A program made the translations under genes and the position numbers. Below the pieces are notes generated by a model. The model searched no databases, was not told where the DNA came from, and saw only the letters and a list, made by a program, of their open reading frames with translations. A stretch of DNA of 64,000 nt from Flavobacteriaceae bacterium UJ101 (GTDB taxonomy: Bacteria > Bacteroidota > Bacteroidia > Flavobacteriales > UJ101), in contig CP016269.1 of NCBI GenBank assembly GCA_001880285.1, positions 1,064,501-1,128,500 of the forward strand. Reading direction: 5' to 3'. Shown here piece by piece: positions 47,916-58,220 of this stretch. Each line of letters starts with the position of its first letter. Within the stretch, counting starts at the first letter, position 1.

Positions 47916-49361
47916 TTATCTTGTTCTAACTGCTGATCTTGCCTTTGTACTTCGTGCACTTTCCGGAATCGTTTGTACGGTTCTAAATCCAATATAAGAA
48001 GTTGCTGAATCTGCATATTCCCAATCACGAGAAGCTACTTGTAAATAATATCCTATATCTTTCCACGATCCTCCTCTGATAACTTTTTTAGGATTAGACA
48101 TACGACCATGAGCTAAATTAGGGTTCATTGTAGCAGATTGTAAATAACCTGAATTATCATAGGCTGATTCTGTCCATTCTGAAACGTTTCCAGCCATATC
48201 ATATAATCCAAATCCATTTTCAGGGAATGATTTAACTTTTGCTGTATAAATCCAATTACCTTCTTTCTCGTCTTCCATATAATTACCTCGTTTTGGCTTA
48301 AAGTTAGCCATATAACATCCTCTATCATCTGATAGATAAGGTCCTCCCCATGGGTAAGTACCTGCATCTAGACCTCCTCTTGCTGCATATTCCCATTCAA
48401 ATTCAGTCGGTAATCTATATTTTTTAGACTTTGGTTTGCTCTTTGATTTATTATAAATCGTTGCATTTTTCGTTCTATAAGAACAGAATGCTTGCGCTTG
48501 CCACCAATTTACACCTACTACAGGATAATCACGGTATGCATCATGCCACATGTATTCTTCATGCATTGGCTCATTAAATGAGTAATTAAAATCACGTGTC
48601 CAAACTGTTGTATCAGGATAAACAGATACTTCTTTTGAATGAATAAAGTCTTTACGACTTGCTTTTGCTTTTGCTGCAGCTTTTGTATCAACCCATTGGT
48701 ATTTATATTTAATTTTTGACCAATCAATAAAACGTTCATCATCAATACGTTCTTCTGGAGCTATATACATACTTTCTAATACTTCAGCATATTCAACATC
48801 TGGATAATCTCCAGTACCCCAGTATAAAGGAACGTCCCAATTTAATTGTTTTACTTCATCATATCCTTCACCAGATCCTTTTTCTGCTATCATTTGGTAA
48901 TAAGGTAAATTATCTTCTTCTTCATAATCATCCTCCATACCTACATAAGCATATTCACTAATTCCTTCACCTTCTCCACCTCCAGACTCATAAGCTCTTT
49001 CTGCTAATAAGTATCTCGCGATAGAATCACGTGTGTAGTATACAAATTGTAAATATTCTCCATTTGTAATTTCCGTTTCATCCATAAAGAAAGAAGAAAC
49101 TGTTACCGTACGAGGATCTGCATCAAAATTTCCTGTAAAATCATAATCACTTTGACCTACAACAAATGATCCTGAAGGAATTCGAACCATACCTAATGGT
49201 TGTTCTAAATTCCATTTTTTTGTTGGTTTCACACCAACTAATTGACCTCTAGTCGTTCTAGAATCATATGATGTGCTACTACCACCTCCTCGGCTTCCTC
49301 CAAAACAAGAGAATAACATTGGAATTACAATTGCAATAATTAGTATTCTTTTTATAATCAT
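47916..49361 (-). CDS. gldK: Type IX secretion lipoprotein GldK
   Basis: GldK is an outer-membrane lipoprotein with a formylglycine-generating-enzyme-like fold that forms a periplasmic ring with GldN. ATG 49361 gives a 481-residue product with lipobox LFSCFGG (cysteine near 19). The fold has MVRIPSGSFVVGQSDYD, EITNGEYLQFVYY, YRLPTEFEWEYAARGG and VIRGGSWKDIGYYLQ. First gene of the gldKLMN unit. Confidence 0.95.
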   Translation of the reverse strand: MIIKRILIIAIVIPMLFSCFGGSRGGGSSTSYDSRTTRGQLVGVKPTKKWNLEQPLGMVRIPSGSFVVGQSDYDFTGNFDADPRTVTVSSFFMDETEITNGEYLQFVYYTRDSIARYLLAERAYESGGGEGEGISEYAYVGMEDDYEEEDNLPYYQMIAEKGSGEGYDEVKQLNWDVPLYWGTGDYPDVEYAEVLESMYIAPEERIDDERFIDWSKIKYKYQWVDTKAAAKAKASRKDFIHSKEVSVYPDTTVWTRDFNYSFNEPMHEEYMWHDAYRDYPVVGVNWWQAQAFCSYRTKNATIYNKSKSKPKSKKYRLPTEFEWEYAARGGLDAGTYPWGGPYLSDDRGCYMANFKPKRGNYMEDEKEGNWIYTAKVKSFPENGFGLYDMAGNVSEWTESAYDNSGYLQSATMNPNLAHGRMSNPKKVIRGGSWKDIGYYLQVASRDWEYADSATSYIGFRTVQTIPESARSTKARSAVRTR

Positions 49362-49464
49362 ATCTTTAGATATTTTCAAGTCGCAAAATTAACTACTTTT
49401 TTAGTAAATCAAAATTTCTTTTTGTTCTATTTTAACGTTCTTTGTTAAATATTATTATATTTCC

Positions 49465-50622
49465 TTATAAATATTTCTTATAATTTTTCCACCAACGGTC
49501 TGGAATTTCCCCTTCTATTGTTTTTAAATAGTCATTATAAGAGCATGGAATCATTCGTTTTTCAAATACATTATTTTCTTTTGATTCGTAATCCAGCTCA
49601 ATCCACCAATGATCCAATTTTATATTTTTAACAAATTTAAATTCTCTATCTTCCACTGGAACGGTATAAAATAAGTAAGCATCTTTTTTTGAAAAATTTG
49701 GCATTTCTTCTCTTAAATTATATCCTTCTATAAAATACCATATCATTTGGGCTATTAAAATAGCAGTTTGATTTCGAATATCTTTTATTGGATTGTATTC
49801 AAAAACACTTAAACATGACACTTTAGAACTCATACCTGCATAACGTGTTATCGCACAAATCTCTTTCCCATCTAATCCATTAGGAATTGCATAGGAATTT
49901 GCTGGAGATTCTGAATAACGTATAGCGCTCATATCAATTGATACTAAATCACTATCTCGCAAAAAAGGTTCCGTTTCACTTATATTTTTTGATGCACTAC
50001 CTAATCTTAAATATTCAAAATTCATTTGAGTTATAAGATCCATCTCTTCCTGCGAAACATAATAACTTTGATGGCCAATACCGTAAAAATTAAAAAGTTT
50101 TCGTGGTTCTTCTGTTAAAATTTGATTTAAATACGAATCGGCATTTTTTTCTTCTGAAAATAATCCTAAGTCAAATTTTCGGTCTACAGAACAGATATTC
50201 GTTGTTTTCTGAAGTTGATCATAAGCACGATAAATTGCATATGTTATATTCTGACTCCCTCCTAAAACAACAGGAATACATTTTTTTTCTATCAAATAAG
50301 AAATTATTTTTTTAACTGCAAAGTACGTATCTGAAAGGTTATTTCCTTTCTTCACATTACCTAAATCTACTATCTTTTTAGACCAATTCCCTTTAAAAAG
50401 CAGATAAAATTGTTCTCTAATTTCATTAAAGCCAACTTCAGAGAAATCTTCTTGTGTACTCCCTCTACTTTCTTCTATTCCAATTAAAACAACAGTCTCT
50501 TCTTCCAAAACATTCAGATTACCTTCGAAAAAAGTAATTGTTGAAGCTAATGAAAAAGGTTTTTCAAAATTCACCTTTTCAAAAATGGTTTTATCAATAG
50601 GAGTTAAAAGTTCTGTAATCAT
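49465..50622 (-). CDS. Arginase-fold (formimidoylglutamase-like) protein with degenerate metal site
   Basis: The 385-residue protein aligns with the ureohydrolase family and would usually be called formimidoylglutamase. The metal-binding motifs are altered: GGxH reads GGSQ (near residue 120), DAHxD reads DRKFD (near 147), and SxDxDxxDP reads SIDMSAIRYSESP (near 233). Several ligands to the two manganese ions are therefore missing. Its ATG overlaps the topA stop by one base, indicating coupling, and gldK follows. A non-enzymatic role near topA/gld is inferred. Confidence 0.7.
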   Translation of the reverse strand: MITELLTPIDKTIFEKVNFEKPFSLASTITFFEGNLNVLEEETVVLIGIEESRGSTQEDFSEVGFNEIREQFYLLFKGNWSKKIVDLGNVKKGNNLSDTYFAVKKIISYLIEKKCIPVVLGGSQNITYAIYRAYDQLQKTTNICSVDRKFDLGLFSEEKNADSYLNQILTEEPRKLFNFYGIGHQSYYVSQEEMDLITQMNFEYLRLGSASKNISETEPFLRDSDLVSIDMSAIRYSESPANSYAIPNGLDGKEICAITRYAGMSSKVSCLSVFEYNPIKDIRNQTAILIAQMIWYFIEGYNLREEMPNFSKKDAYLFYTVPVEDREFKFVKNIKLDHWWIELDYESKENNVFEKRMIPCSYNDYLKTIEGEIPDRWWKNYKKYL

Positions 50623-53111
50623 TATTTTTTCTTAGTCGTCTTCCTTTTTGCAGTTTTTTTCTTCTTTGGAGCACGCTCTTCAATTAGTTTTTTAGTTGCT
50701 TCTAATGTTAAAGATTGAACATCAAAATCTTTTGGTAATTCAATTTTTGTTTTCCCTTGTACAATATTGAAACGTCCCCAACGTGCCTTCTGAACTGAAA
50801 TTCCTTCATCTTCCCAATTATGAATAAATTTCTCTATTTCTTTACGTTTTTTATCTTCAATTAATATTTCAATATCTTTTTGTGATAAGTTATCAAAATC
50901 ATATTTTTTATTTACATTAATAAATAAATCATTCCACTTGATAAAAGGACCAAAACGTCCTGTTCCTTTTTGAACAGGTTTTCCTTCATACTCTGCAATT
51001 GGAGCATCAGCCTTTTGCTTAGCTATAATAGCCTCTACTGCTTCTTCAAAATCAACTTCCAAAGGATTTACTCCTTTTCCTAATGATATAAACTTCCCAT
51101 CGTATTTTACATAAGGACCAAAACGCCCTTCATTTACTTCTATCTCTTTCCCTTCATATTCTCCTAAACTTAGTGGTAATTTAAATAAATCTAACACTTC
51201 ATTTAGTTCAACTTCTGAAAGGATCATATCTTTACGTAAACTTGCAAATAATGGTTTTTCTTCATCATCTGCTTCCCCTATCTGAGCCATAGGCCCAAAA
51301 CGACCAATTTTTACATAAACATTTTTACCTGTCTCAGGATGTTTTCCTAATAATCGTTCTCCCGTTGCACGATCAGCATTTTCTTTTACATCTTCAATTC
51401 TAGGATGGAATTCACCATAAAAATCCCCAATCATTTCTGTCCAGCCTTCTTTTCCAGATGCAATGGTATCAAATTCTTCTTCCACTCGTGCAGTGAAGCT
51501 ATAATCCAATACATTTTCAAAATGTTCAACTAAGAAATCATTTACAACCGTTCCTATTTCAGTAGGGATTAATTTATTACGATCAGCTCCTACACGTTCT
51601 TTTTTCTTTGAAACCTGAATTTCATCTTTCTCTAGTGTAATATAATCGTATTCACGATCTATTCCTTCTAACTGAGACTTTTCTACATATTCACGACGTT
51701 GAATTGTTGAAATTGTAGGAGCATAAGTTGAAGGACGACCAATTCCTAATTCTTCTAATTTCTTCACTAAAGAAGCTTCTGTATAACGTGCTGGTGCTTT
51801 AGTAAATCGTTGTTGAGCTATTATTTGATTATTCTGTACAGATTCTCCTTTACTTACCTTTGGTAACAATCCGCTTTCTTCTTCTTTCTCATCATCTGTA
51901 CCTTCTAAATATAATTTTAAAAAACCATCAAATGTTACTACCTCACCTTTTGCAACAAATTGATGAGTTGTTTTAAAAGAATCAATCGAAATTGTAGTAC
52001 GCTCTAACTTTGCATCCGACATTTGGGAAGCCACCGTTCTTTTCCAAATTAGGTTATATAAACGTTCTTGACGATCATCTCCTCCTGCTATTTTTCTACT
52101 CATATCAGTAGGACGAATTGCTTCGTGAGCTTCTTGAGCACCTTTACTTTTTGTACTATAATTTCGTGCTTTGAAATAATGATCTCCAAATTCTTCTCTA
52201 ATTTCCTTTTCGATAGCATTCTTAGCATCATTTGATAAATTAACACTATCAGTTCTCATATACGTAATATAACCAGCTTCGTATAGTCTTTGTGCTAATT
52301 GCATGGTCATCGATACGGAATATCCCATTTTACGAGAGGCTTCTTGTTGTAAAGTAGATGTTGTAAAAGGGGCTGCTGGAGATTTTTTTGCTGGTTTCTG
52401 TGTTAAATCAGCTACTATAAAATCTGTCCCAACTGTTTTTTCTAAATATTCTAATGTTTCTTCTTTCGTTTTAAAACGATTACGAAGTTCTGCCTTAAAC
52501 TTTTTACCTTCGGCAGTTTTAAATTCAGCCGTTACACGATAGGATTCCTCAGGTTTAAAAGCTCGTATTTCTTTTTCTCTTTCTACAATTAAACGAACCG
52601 AAACAGATTGTACTCGACCGGCTGAAAGACCTCCTTTAACCTTACGCCAAAGAACTGGAGATAATTCAAATCCAACCAAACGATCCAATACACGTCGTGC
52701 TTGCTGAGCATTTACCAAATTATAGTCAATTGAACGTGGATTTTCAACTGCTTTAAGAATAGCATTTTTTGTAATTTCGTGAAAAACAATACGCTTTGTT
52801 TTTTCATCGGGTAACTTTAATTCATTTTTAAGATGCCATGCGATAGCCTCTCCCTCACGATCTTCATCGGAAGCTAACCAAACCATATCTGCTTTTTTTG
52901 CTAAAGCTTTTAGTTTTTTCACTACTTCCTTTTTATCTGAAGAAATTTCATATAAAGGTTTAAAATCATTTTCAATGTCAATTCCCATTCCTTTTTTAGC
53001 AAGATCGGAAACATGTCCAAAACTCGATTCCACTTGAAAATCTTTTCCTAAATACCCTTGAATGGTTTTCGCCTTTGCAGGAGACTCCACGATGACTAAA
53101 TTCTTTGGCAT
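50622..53111 (-). CDS. topA: DNA topoisomerase I
   Basis: The 829-residue type IA topoisomerase relaxes negative supercoils. The N-terminal Toprim domain is LVIVESPAKAKTIQGYLG ... WLASDEDREGEAIAWHL; the active tyrosine is in YITYMRTDSVNLS. Four C-terminal GRFGP repeats precede a Lys-rich tail (KKKTAKRKTTKKK). Starts 116 bp downstream of the membrane-protein gene. Confidence 0.97.
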   Translation of the reverse strand: MPKNLVIVESPAKAKTIQGYLGKDFQVESSFGHVSDLAKKGMGIDIENDFKPLYEISSDKKEVVKKLKALAKKADMVWLASDEDREGEAIAWHLKNELKLPDEKTKRIVFHEITKNAILKAVENPRSIDYNLVNAQQARRVLDRLVGFELSPVLWRKVKGGLSAGRVQSVSVRLIVEREKEIRAFKPEESYRVTAEFKTAEGKKFKAELRNRFKTKEETLEYLEKTVGTDFIVADLTQKPAKKSPAAPFTTSTLQQEASRKMGYSVSMTMQLAQRLYEAGYITYMRTDSVNLSNDAKNAIEKEIREEFGDHYFKARNYSTKSKGAQEAHEAIRPTDMSRKIAGGDDRQERLYNLIWKRTVASQMSDAKLERTTISIDSFKTTHQFVAKGEVVTFDGFLKLYLEGTDDEKEEESGLLPKVSKGESVQNNQIIAQQRFTKAPARYTEASLVKKLEELGIGRPSTYAPTISTIQRREYVEKSQLEGIDREYDYITLEKDEIQVSKKKERVGADRNKLIPTEIGTVVNDFLVEHFENVLDYSFTARVEEEFDTIASGKEGWTEMIGDFYGEFHPRIEDVKENADRATGERLLGKHPETGKNVYVKIGRFGPMAQIGEADDEEKPLFASLRKDMILSEVELNEVLDLFKLPLSLGEYEGKEIEVNEGRFGPYVKYDGKFISLGKGVNPLEVDFEEAVEAIIAKQKADAPIAEYEGKPVQKGTGRFGPFIKWNDLFINVNKKYDFDNLSQKDIEILIEDKKRKEIEKFIHNWEDEGISVQKARWGRFNIVQGKTKIELPKDFDVQSLTLEATKKLIEERAPKKKKTAKRKTTKKK

Positions 53112-53179
53112 ACCGTCTGTATTTTGTGCAAAAGTATAATATTATCTTGAATTTTAAAGATAAGTTTTCTTTTACTATC

Positions 53180-53211
53180 AAAAAATGACCGTCAAAAGGC
53201 GGTCATTTTTC
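53180..53211 (-). terminator. Terminator upstream of topA
   Basis: ATGACCG and CGGTCAT, extended by A and T runs, form a stem around an 8-nt loop. It ends the transcript of the two membrane-protein genes. Confidence 0.8.
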
Positions 53212-53227
53212 TTAAATTATATTGTAT

Positions 53228-54016
53228 TTATGAAACTCCTATTTCATCAATTTCATTATAGTTTTCTTCTTTCATAAAAATTTGTTTATACACGAAATAA
53301 AACCCAGCATATGCAATAGGTACAGTAACAAACATTCCTATATAACATAAAAATATACCTGTAACAGATATTAAAACCAGTATAACAAATGCAAAAAAGA
53401 CATTAAAGAAATTTTTGTTTACAACTTTTAAACTTCCTGTTAATGCTTCTCCAAAAGAAACTTCCTTATGAAACCAATAAATCATAGGCGCTAAACTCAA
53501 AGCCGTCATAATATATATACCTGGTAAAATACATAACATAAGACCTACCATTGATAAAATCATAATCGCAATATGAATTACAATTAACCCTATTAGTTTC
53601 GAAGATTTATAAGGTTTAAATACATCTGAAAAGGAATAATCTAATCCTAAATCTACATTTTTCACCATTTCAATATAACCCATCATCATAGGTACAACCA
53701 ATAAAGATAAGGCAGCAGAAATAATACTTGCCATATTCATCTCTCCTTGTATAGATTGTATGTAACTTTCTAATCTTTCTATATTGCCTGATGAAGCTAA
53801 TTCAATATACGTATTAATAAATTCTTGTAAATCAACTCCTGCGATAGTATATGCTAAATATTGCAAAAAAGCAGTAACCATAGTATAAAGCACCATAAAT
53901 AATATAGACCATAATAATAGTCTTTTAACCACTACATTATACGCTTCTCCTATAATTTCTGAAATATTCAAATTATAGCCTTCTTCCATTATTTTGTTTA
54001 CTTTTTCCTGAAACAT
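53228..54016 (-). CDS. Polytopic membrane protein, paralogue A
   Basis: The 262-residue protein has about six membrane helices (from residue 30 on) after a short cytosolic start (NLNISEIIGEAYNVVVKRLLL). It resembles the membrane part found in DUF975 or glycerophosphodiester phosphodiesterase-associated proteins. It is paralogous to the next upstream gene, 16 bp away, and the two are co-transcribed. Function unknown. Confidence 0.7.
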   Translation of the reverse strand: MFQEKVNKIMEEGYNLNISEIIGEAYNVVVKRLLLWSILFMVLYTMVTAFLQYLAYTIAGVDLQEFINTYIELASSGNIERLESYIQSIQGEMNMASIISAALSLLVVPMMMGYIEMVKNVDLGLDYSFSDVFKPYKSSKLIGLIVIHIAIMILSMVGLMLCILPGIYIMTALSLAPMIYWFHKEVSFGEALTGSLKVVNKNFFNVFFAFVILVLISVTGIFLCYIGMFVTVPIAYAGFYFVYKQIFMKEENYNEIDEIGVS

Positions 54017-54032
54017 GTATTTTAATTTTTAG

Positions 54033-54800
54033 TTATTCTTTATTTTCTCCTATCAGATCAATTTCATCTGCTATTTCTGTATCAAAGCCCACCACTTTAC
54101 TATAGGCTGTATAAAAAGGCATGTAAATAAAAGTTTGCGTTGCTATAATCCCAATAAAACAAGCAAAAATACCTAGCATGGATATAAAAAATGCAGCTAC
54201 ACAACTTAAAAATAGAACCAGCCAATACTTATTTCCTAATTTAAAAGCAATATTAAAAATATCCTGTATAGATAACTCTATATTAAATGCATATACTACC
54301 GCTACAAAACCTATTGGAATAATTGCATAAATAAAAGGAATCACAAACAACAAAAATGCTACAACCAATAACAATGAAATCAATATAGATAATACAAAAG
54401 TTTTAACCCAATACTTCTTCTTTAAAGCATAGAAAAAAGCTTCTACATTAACATTCAATCCTGATTCTTGTTGAAAACAAATTCGGTAAAACCCTACACT
54501 CAATGTAAAAGAAAAAAACGTCGACAGAAAAATTATTCCAAAATATATAAGAATCATCAAAACAGAAGCGAAAACATCCATTTCTCCAGAATTAACAAAG
54601 TTTTGAGAATCCATACCAATTAATGCAAAAAAAGGAATCATCAATGCAATTTGTAGGGTATACATTAGAATTCCTTCAAAAACTACTTTCAACATTCCAT
54701 ATGCAAAAACTTTTTTAAAAAGTTCAAATGAATCTCCTATGATGTTTTCAAAAGTCAATCCTCTGTGAGATTCTATTTTTTGAAGTATTCGTTCTTTCAT
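54033..54800 (-). CDS. Polytopic membrane protein, paralogue B
   Basis: The 255-residue paralogue of gene A shares the layout: start GLTFENIIGDSFELFKKVFAYG, about six helices, and an acidic C-terminus (TEIADEIDLIGENKE, compared with YNEIDEIGVS in A). Its start faces the divergent miaB gene. Function unknown. Confidence 0.7.
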   Translation of the reverse strand: MKERILQKIESHRGLTFENIIGDSFELFKKVFAYGMLKVVFEGILMYTLQIALMIPFFALIGMDSQNFVNSGEMDVFASVLMILIYFGIIFLSTFFSFTLSVGFYRICFQQESGLNVNVEAFFYALKKKYWVKTFVLSILISLLLVVAFLLFVIPFIYAIIPIGFVAVVYAFNIELSIQDIFNIAFKLGNKYWLVLFLSCVAAFFISMLGIFACFIGIIATQTFIYMPFYTAYSKVVGFDTEIADEIDLIGENKE

Positions 54801-54924
54801 AGATTACATTTTCAACAAAAATACAATTAATTAGCCTTCAAAACAAACCTATAAGTAAGTAGAAACAATCTGTCAACATGTCAGTAATATTTTTTATCTT
54901 TGTACTCCAATTTAGAAAATTACA

Positions 54925-56373
54925 ATGGAACAATTCACCCAAAATAAAGTTATAGACGAATCGAAACAAGGAGAATCGCTATCCATTCAGACAAAAGAAG
55001 GTAATACTAAAAAATTATTTATTGAAAGTTACGGTTGTCAAATGAATTTTTCAGATTCTGAGATTGTAGCTTCTATTCTATCTGAAAATGGTTATAATAC
55101 AACTCAAAATTTACAGGAAGCTGATTTGGTTTTAGTTAACACTTGTTCAATTCGTGAAAAAGCAGAACAAACCGTTCGAAAACGTTTAACTCAATACAAT
55201 CAAGTAAAAAAACACAACCCTGCAATGAAAGTAGGTGTACTAGGTTGTATGGCAGAACGTTTAAAATCAAAATTCCTAGAAGAAGAAAAAATCGTAGATC
55301 TAGTGGTTGGACCGGATGCTTACCGAGACTTACCTAACCTATTATCAGAAGTTGAAGACGGTCGCGATGCTATCAATGTATTATTATCTAGAGAAGAAAC
55401 CTATGCAGATGTAAATCCTGTTCGGTTAGGAGGAAATGGTGTTACAGCTTTCGTTTCCATTACACGAGGTTGTGATAACATGTGTACATTTTGTGTAGTA
55501 CCTTTCACACGAGGTCGTGAACGCTCTCGTGACCCTCACTCTATTGTTGAAGAATGTATTGATTTACATAAAAAAGGATACAAAGAAATCACTTTGTTAG
55601 GTCAAAATGTAGATTCTTACCTATGGTATGGAGGTGGTTTAAAAAAGGATTTTTCAAAAGCAACGGAAATACAAAAAGCGACTGCTGTTAATTTTGCAAA
55701 ATTAATGGATTTAGTTGCTACAGCAGTTCCTACTATGCGTATTCGTTTTTCTACTTCAAACCCACAAGATATGGATGTTGAAGTATTACATATTATGGCA
55801 AAACATGATAACATTTGTAAATATATTCATTTACCGGTTCAATCCGGAAGTAATCATATGCTTCAAAAGATGAATCGTTTGCATACACGTGAAGAATACA
55901 TAACATTGATTGATAATATTCGTGAAATTTTACCCGATTGTTCTATTTCCCATGATATGATTGCTGGTTTTTGTGATGAAACAGAACAAGATCATCAAGA
56001 TACACTTTCTTTAATGGATTATGTACAATACAACTACGGCTATATGTTTGCTTATTCTGATCGACCAGGAACTCCTGCTCATAAAAAACTAGAGGATAAT
56101 GTTCCTACAGAAATTAAAAAACGTCGTTTAGCTGAAATTATCGAAAAACAGCAAGAACATTCTCTATATAGAATGAAGCAATTTATTGGTAAAACAGTAG
56201 AAGTTTTGATTGAAAAAGAATCGAAAAAGAATAAAGGGGAATGGGCTGGTCGAAATTCTCAAAACGCTATGGTTGTATTTCCTAAAACAGGAGAAGAAGC
56301 CATTGGAGATTTTATTAACGTTATTGTTAAAGAATGTACTAGTGCTACTCTAATTGGTGAAAGAATTGATTAA
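54925..56373 (+). CDS. miaB: tRNA-2-methylthio-N6-dimethylallyladenosine synthase
   Basis: MiaB is a radical-SAM enzyme that methylthiolates the base made by MiaA. The 482-residue protein has the UPF0004 domain (YGCQMNFSDSEIVASIL, NTCSIREKA, LGCMAERL), the radical-SAM cluster CDNMCTFC near residue 183 and a C-terminal TRAM domain. All cluster cysteines are present. It opens a colinear block up to groEL. Confidence 0.96.
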   Translation: MEQFTQNKVIDESKQGESLSIQTKEGNTKKLFIESYGCQMNFSDSEIVASILSENGYNTTQNLQEADLVLVNTCSIREKAEQTVRKRLTQYNQVKKHNPAMKVGVLGCMAERLKSKFLEEEKIVDLVVGPDAYRDLPNLLSEVEDGRDAINVLLSREETYADVNPVRLGGNGVTAFVSITRGCDNMCTFCVVPFTRGRERSRDPHSIVEECIDLHKKGYKEITLLGQNVDSYLWYGGGLKKDFSKATEIQKATAVNFAKLMDLVATAVPTMRIRFSTSNPQDMDVEVLHIMAKHDNICKYIHLPVQSGSNHMLQKMNRLHTREEYITLIDNIREILPDCSISHDMIAGFCDETEQDHQDTLSLMDYVQYNYGYMFAYSDRPGTPAHKKLEDNVPTEIKKRRLAEIIEKQQEHSLYRMKQFIGKTVEVLIEKESKKNKGEWAGRNSQNAMVVFPKTGEEAIGDFINVIVKECTSATLIGERID

Positions 56374-56408
56374 TTTAATTTACCTTAAACAAAACACGAG
56401 AATTAAAA

Positions 56409-57668
56409 ATGCAAAATTTACAACCTATAAAACAACGGTTTAGTATCATGGGGAATGACCCAGGGCTAAATCGTGCACTTCAAAAATCAGTTCAAGTTGC
56501 TCCTACTGACATTTCTGTTTTAGTGATTGGTGAAAGTGGTGTAGGAAAAGAATTTATTCCTAAAATCATTCATTCTTTATCTAACAGAAAACACAATCAA
56601 TATATTGCGGTAAACTGTGGAGCCATACCAGAAGGAACTATCGATTCTGAACTATTTGGACATGAAAAAGGTGCTTTTACAGGTGCTGATAAAACACGTA
56701 AAGGTTATTTTGAAGTTGCCAATGGAGGTACTATCTTTTTAGATGAAGTTGGAGAATTACCTCTTTCAACACAAGTTAGGTTATTACGTGTCTTAGAAAC
56801 AGGTGAATTTATAAAGGTAGGTTCTTCTCAACCACAAAAAACAGATGTTCGAGTAGTAGCAGCAACCAATGTTAATGTATTAGATGCTGTTAAAAAAGGG
56901 AAATTCAGAGAAGATTTATATTACCGTTTAAATACAGTTCAAATCGACTTACCTCCTTTGAGAGAACGAAAAGAAGATATCCCTTTATTATTTAGAAAGT
57001 TTGCTTCTGATTTTGCCGACAAATATCGAATGCCTTCTATTCAACTTGATCCCGAAGCCACACAATATTTGATTAATTATCGTTGGCCAGGAAACATTCG
57101 TCAGCTCCGAAACTTTGTCGAACAAATTTCGGTTATTGAAGAAAATCGTCTACTATCATTAGAAAAAATACGCGAATATTTACCTTATGATGGACATCAC
57201 TTACCTATTTTAAGTGAAAATTCGAAAAACGCCACTCATTCTAAAGAAGATTTTAGTAATGAACGTGAATTATTATACAAAGTCTTATTTGACATGAAAA
57301 AAGACTTAAATGATTTAAAATCATTAACCTTAGATTTAATGCAAAATCGTGGAAATTTTGATATTAATGAAAAAAATGAACAATTAATCAAACGTGTTTT
57401 TCAAGATCATCCTACAGAAGAAAAAACCTCAAATGATTTTTATGAAGTTCAGCCTCGTATCCAACATACATCACCATCTTATGATGTGAATGATTTCGAT
57501 TATGAAGAAGCTCAACTTTCAGAAGAATCTTTATCTTTACAAGAAAAAGAAGAAGAACTTATCAAAAAAGCTCTTCAAAAAAACAATGGAAAACGTAAAG
57601 ATGCAGCTCGAGAGCTTGGCATTTCGGAGCGTACGCTATATCGTAAAATAAAACAATTTGGAATATAA
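56409..57668 (+). CDS. Sigma-54 interaction ATPase without a receiver domain
   Basis: The 419-residue protein starts directly with the AAA+ domain: Walker A GESGVGKEF near residue 43, the GAFTGA loop contacting sigma-54 near 86, and Walker B GGTIFLDEVG near 105. A Fis-type HTH closes it (KRKDAARELGISERTLYRKI). There is no N-terminal receiver or sensor, so activity must be set by level or partners. It lies 35 bp after miaB and overlaps the lptE upstream frame. Confidence 0.9.
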   Translation: MQNLQPIKQRFSIMGNDPGLNRALQKSVQVAPTDISVLVIGESGVGKEFIPKIIHSLSNRKHNQYIAVNCGAIPEGTIDSELFGHEKGAFTGADKTRKGYFEVANGGTIFLDEVGELPLSTQVRLLRVLETGEFIKVGSSQPQKTDVRVVAATNVNVLDAVKKGKFREDLYYRLNTVQIDLPPLRERKEDIPLLFRKFASDFADKYRMPSIQLDPEATQYLINYRWPGNIRQLRNFVEQISVIEENRLLSLEKIREYLPYDGHHLPILSENSKNATHSKEDFSNERELLYKVLFDMKKDLNDLKSLTLDLMQNRGNFDINEKNEQLIKRVFQDHPTEEKTSNDFYEVQPRIQHTSPSYDVNDFDYEEAQLSEESLSLQEKEEELIKKALQKNNGKRKDAARELGISERTLYRKIKQFGI

Positions 57669-57672
57669 ACGA

Positions 57673-58218
57673 ATGAAGAATTTAGAATTAAAAATGAAGA
57701 ATCACAAAAAAAATCAGAAATTGAAAATCTTTTTTCTTTTTTCTTTTATCCTTTCTCTTTTTATCTTAAATGGTTGTTATTCTTTAAATGGATCTTCTTT
57801 GGATCCATCGATTAAAACAGTTCAAATTGATCTTTTTCCAAATTATGCTCCTTTACAAAATGTAACATTAAGCCAAAATTTCACCAACGATTTACGTGAC
57901 CGTTTTCAACAAAGGACTCCTTTAGATGTTGTTGATAATAATGGTGACATATCCATTTCAGGTGAAATAACCGATTATAGAGAAAGTTACACTACCGTTA
58001 CTTCAAACGAACAAGCACAACAAAACCGTTTAACTATAAAGATTAAGGTAAACTATGTCAATAATCTAGATGATACTAAAAGTTTTTCTAAAACCTTTCA
58101 AGATTACGAAGATTATCCAGGAAACCAAACTTTAACTCAAGTTGAAGGAACAGTTGTTCCTGATATCACTGAACGAATTATTGACCAAATATATAATGCC
58201 ATAGTTACAGATTGGTAA
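57673..58218 (+). CDS. lptE: LPS assembly lipoprotein LptE
   Basis: LptE plugs the LptD barrel and helps insert LPS into the outer membrane. The 181-residue protein has a lipobox near residue 35 (LFILNGCYSLNGSS) and the Bacteroidota LptE fold (IKTVQIDLFPNYAPL at its start, TERIIDQIYNAIV at its end). ATG 57673 or 57694 may be the start. Confidence 0.85.
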   Translation: MKNLELKMKNHKKNQKLKIFFLFSFILSLFILNGCYSLNGSSLDPSIKTVQIDLFPNYAPLQNVTLSQNFTNDLRDRFQQRTPLDVVDNNGDISISGEITDYRESYTTVTSNEQAQQNRLTIKIKVNYVNNLDDTKSFSKTFQDYEDYPGNQTLTQVEGTVVPDITERIIDQIYNAIVTDW

Positions 58219-58220
58219 AC

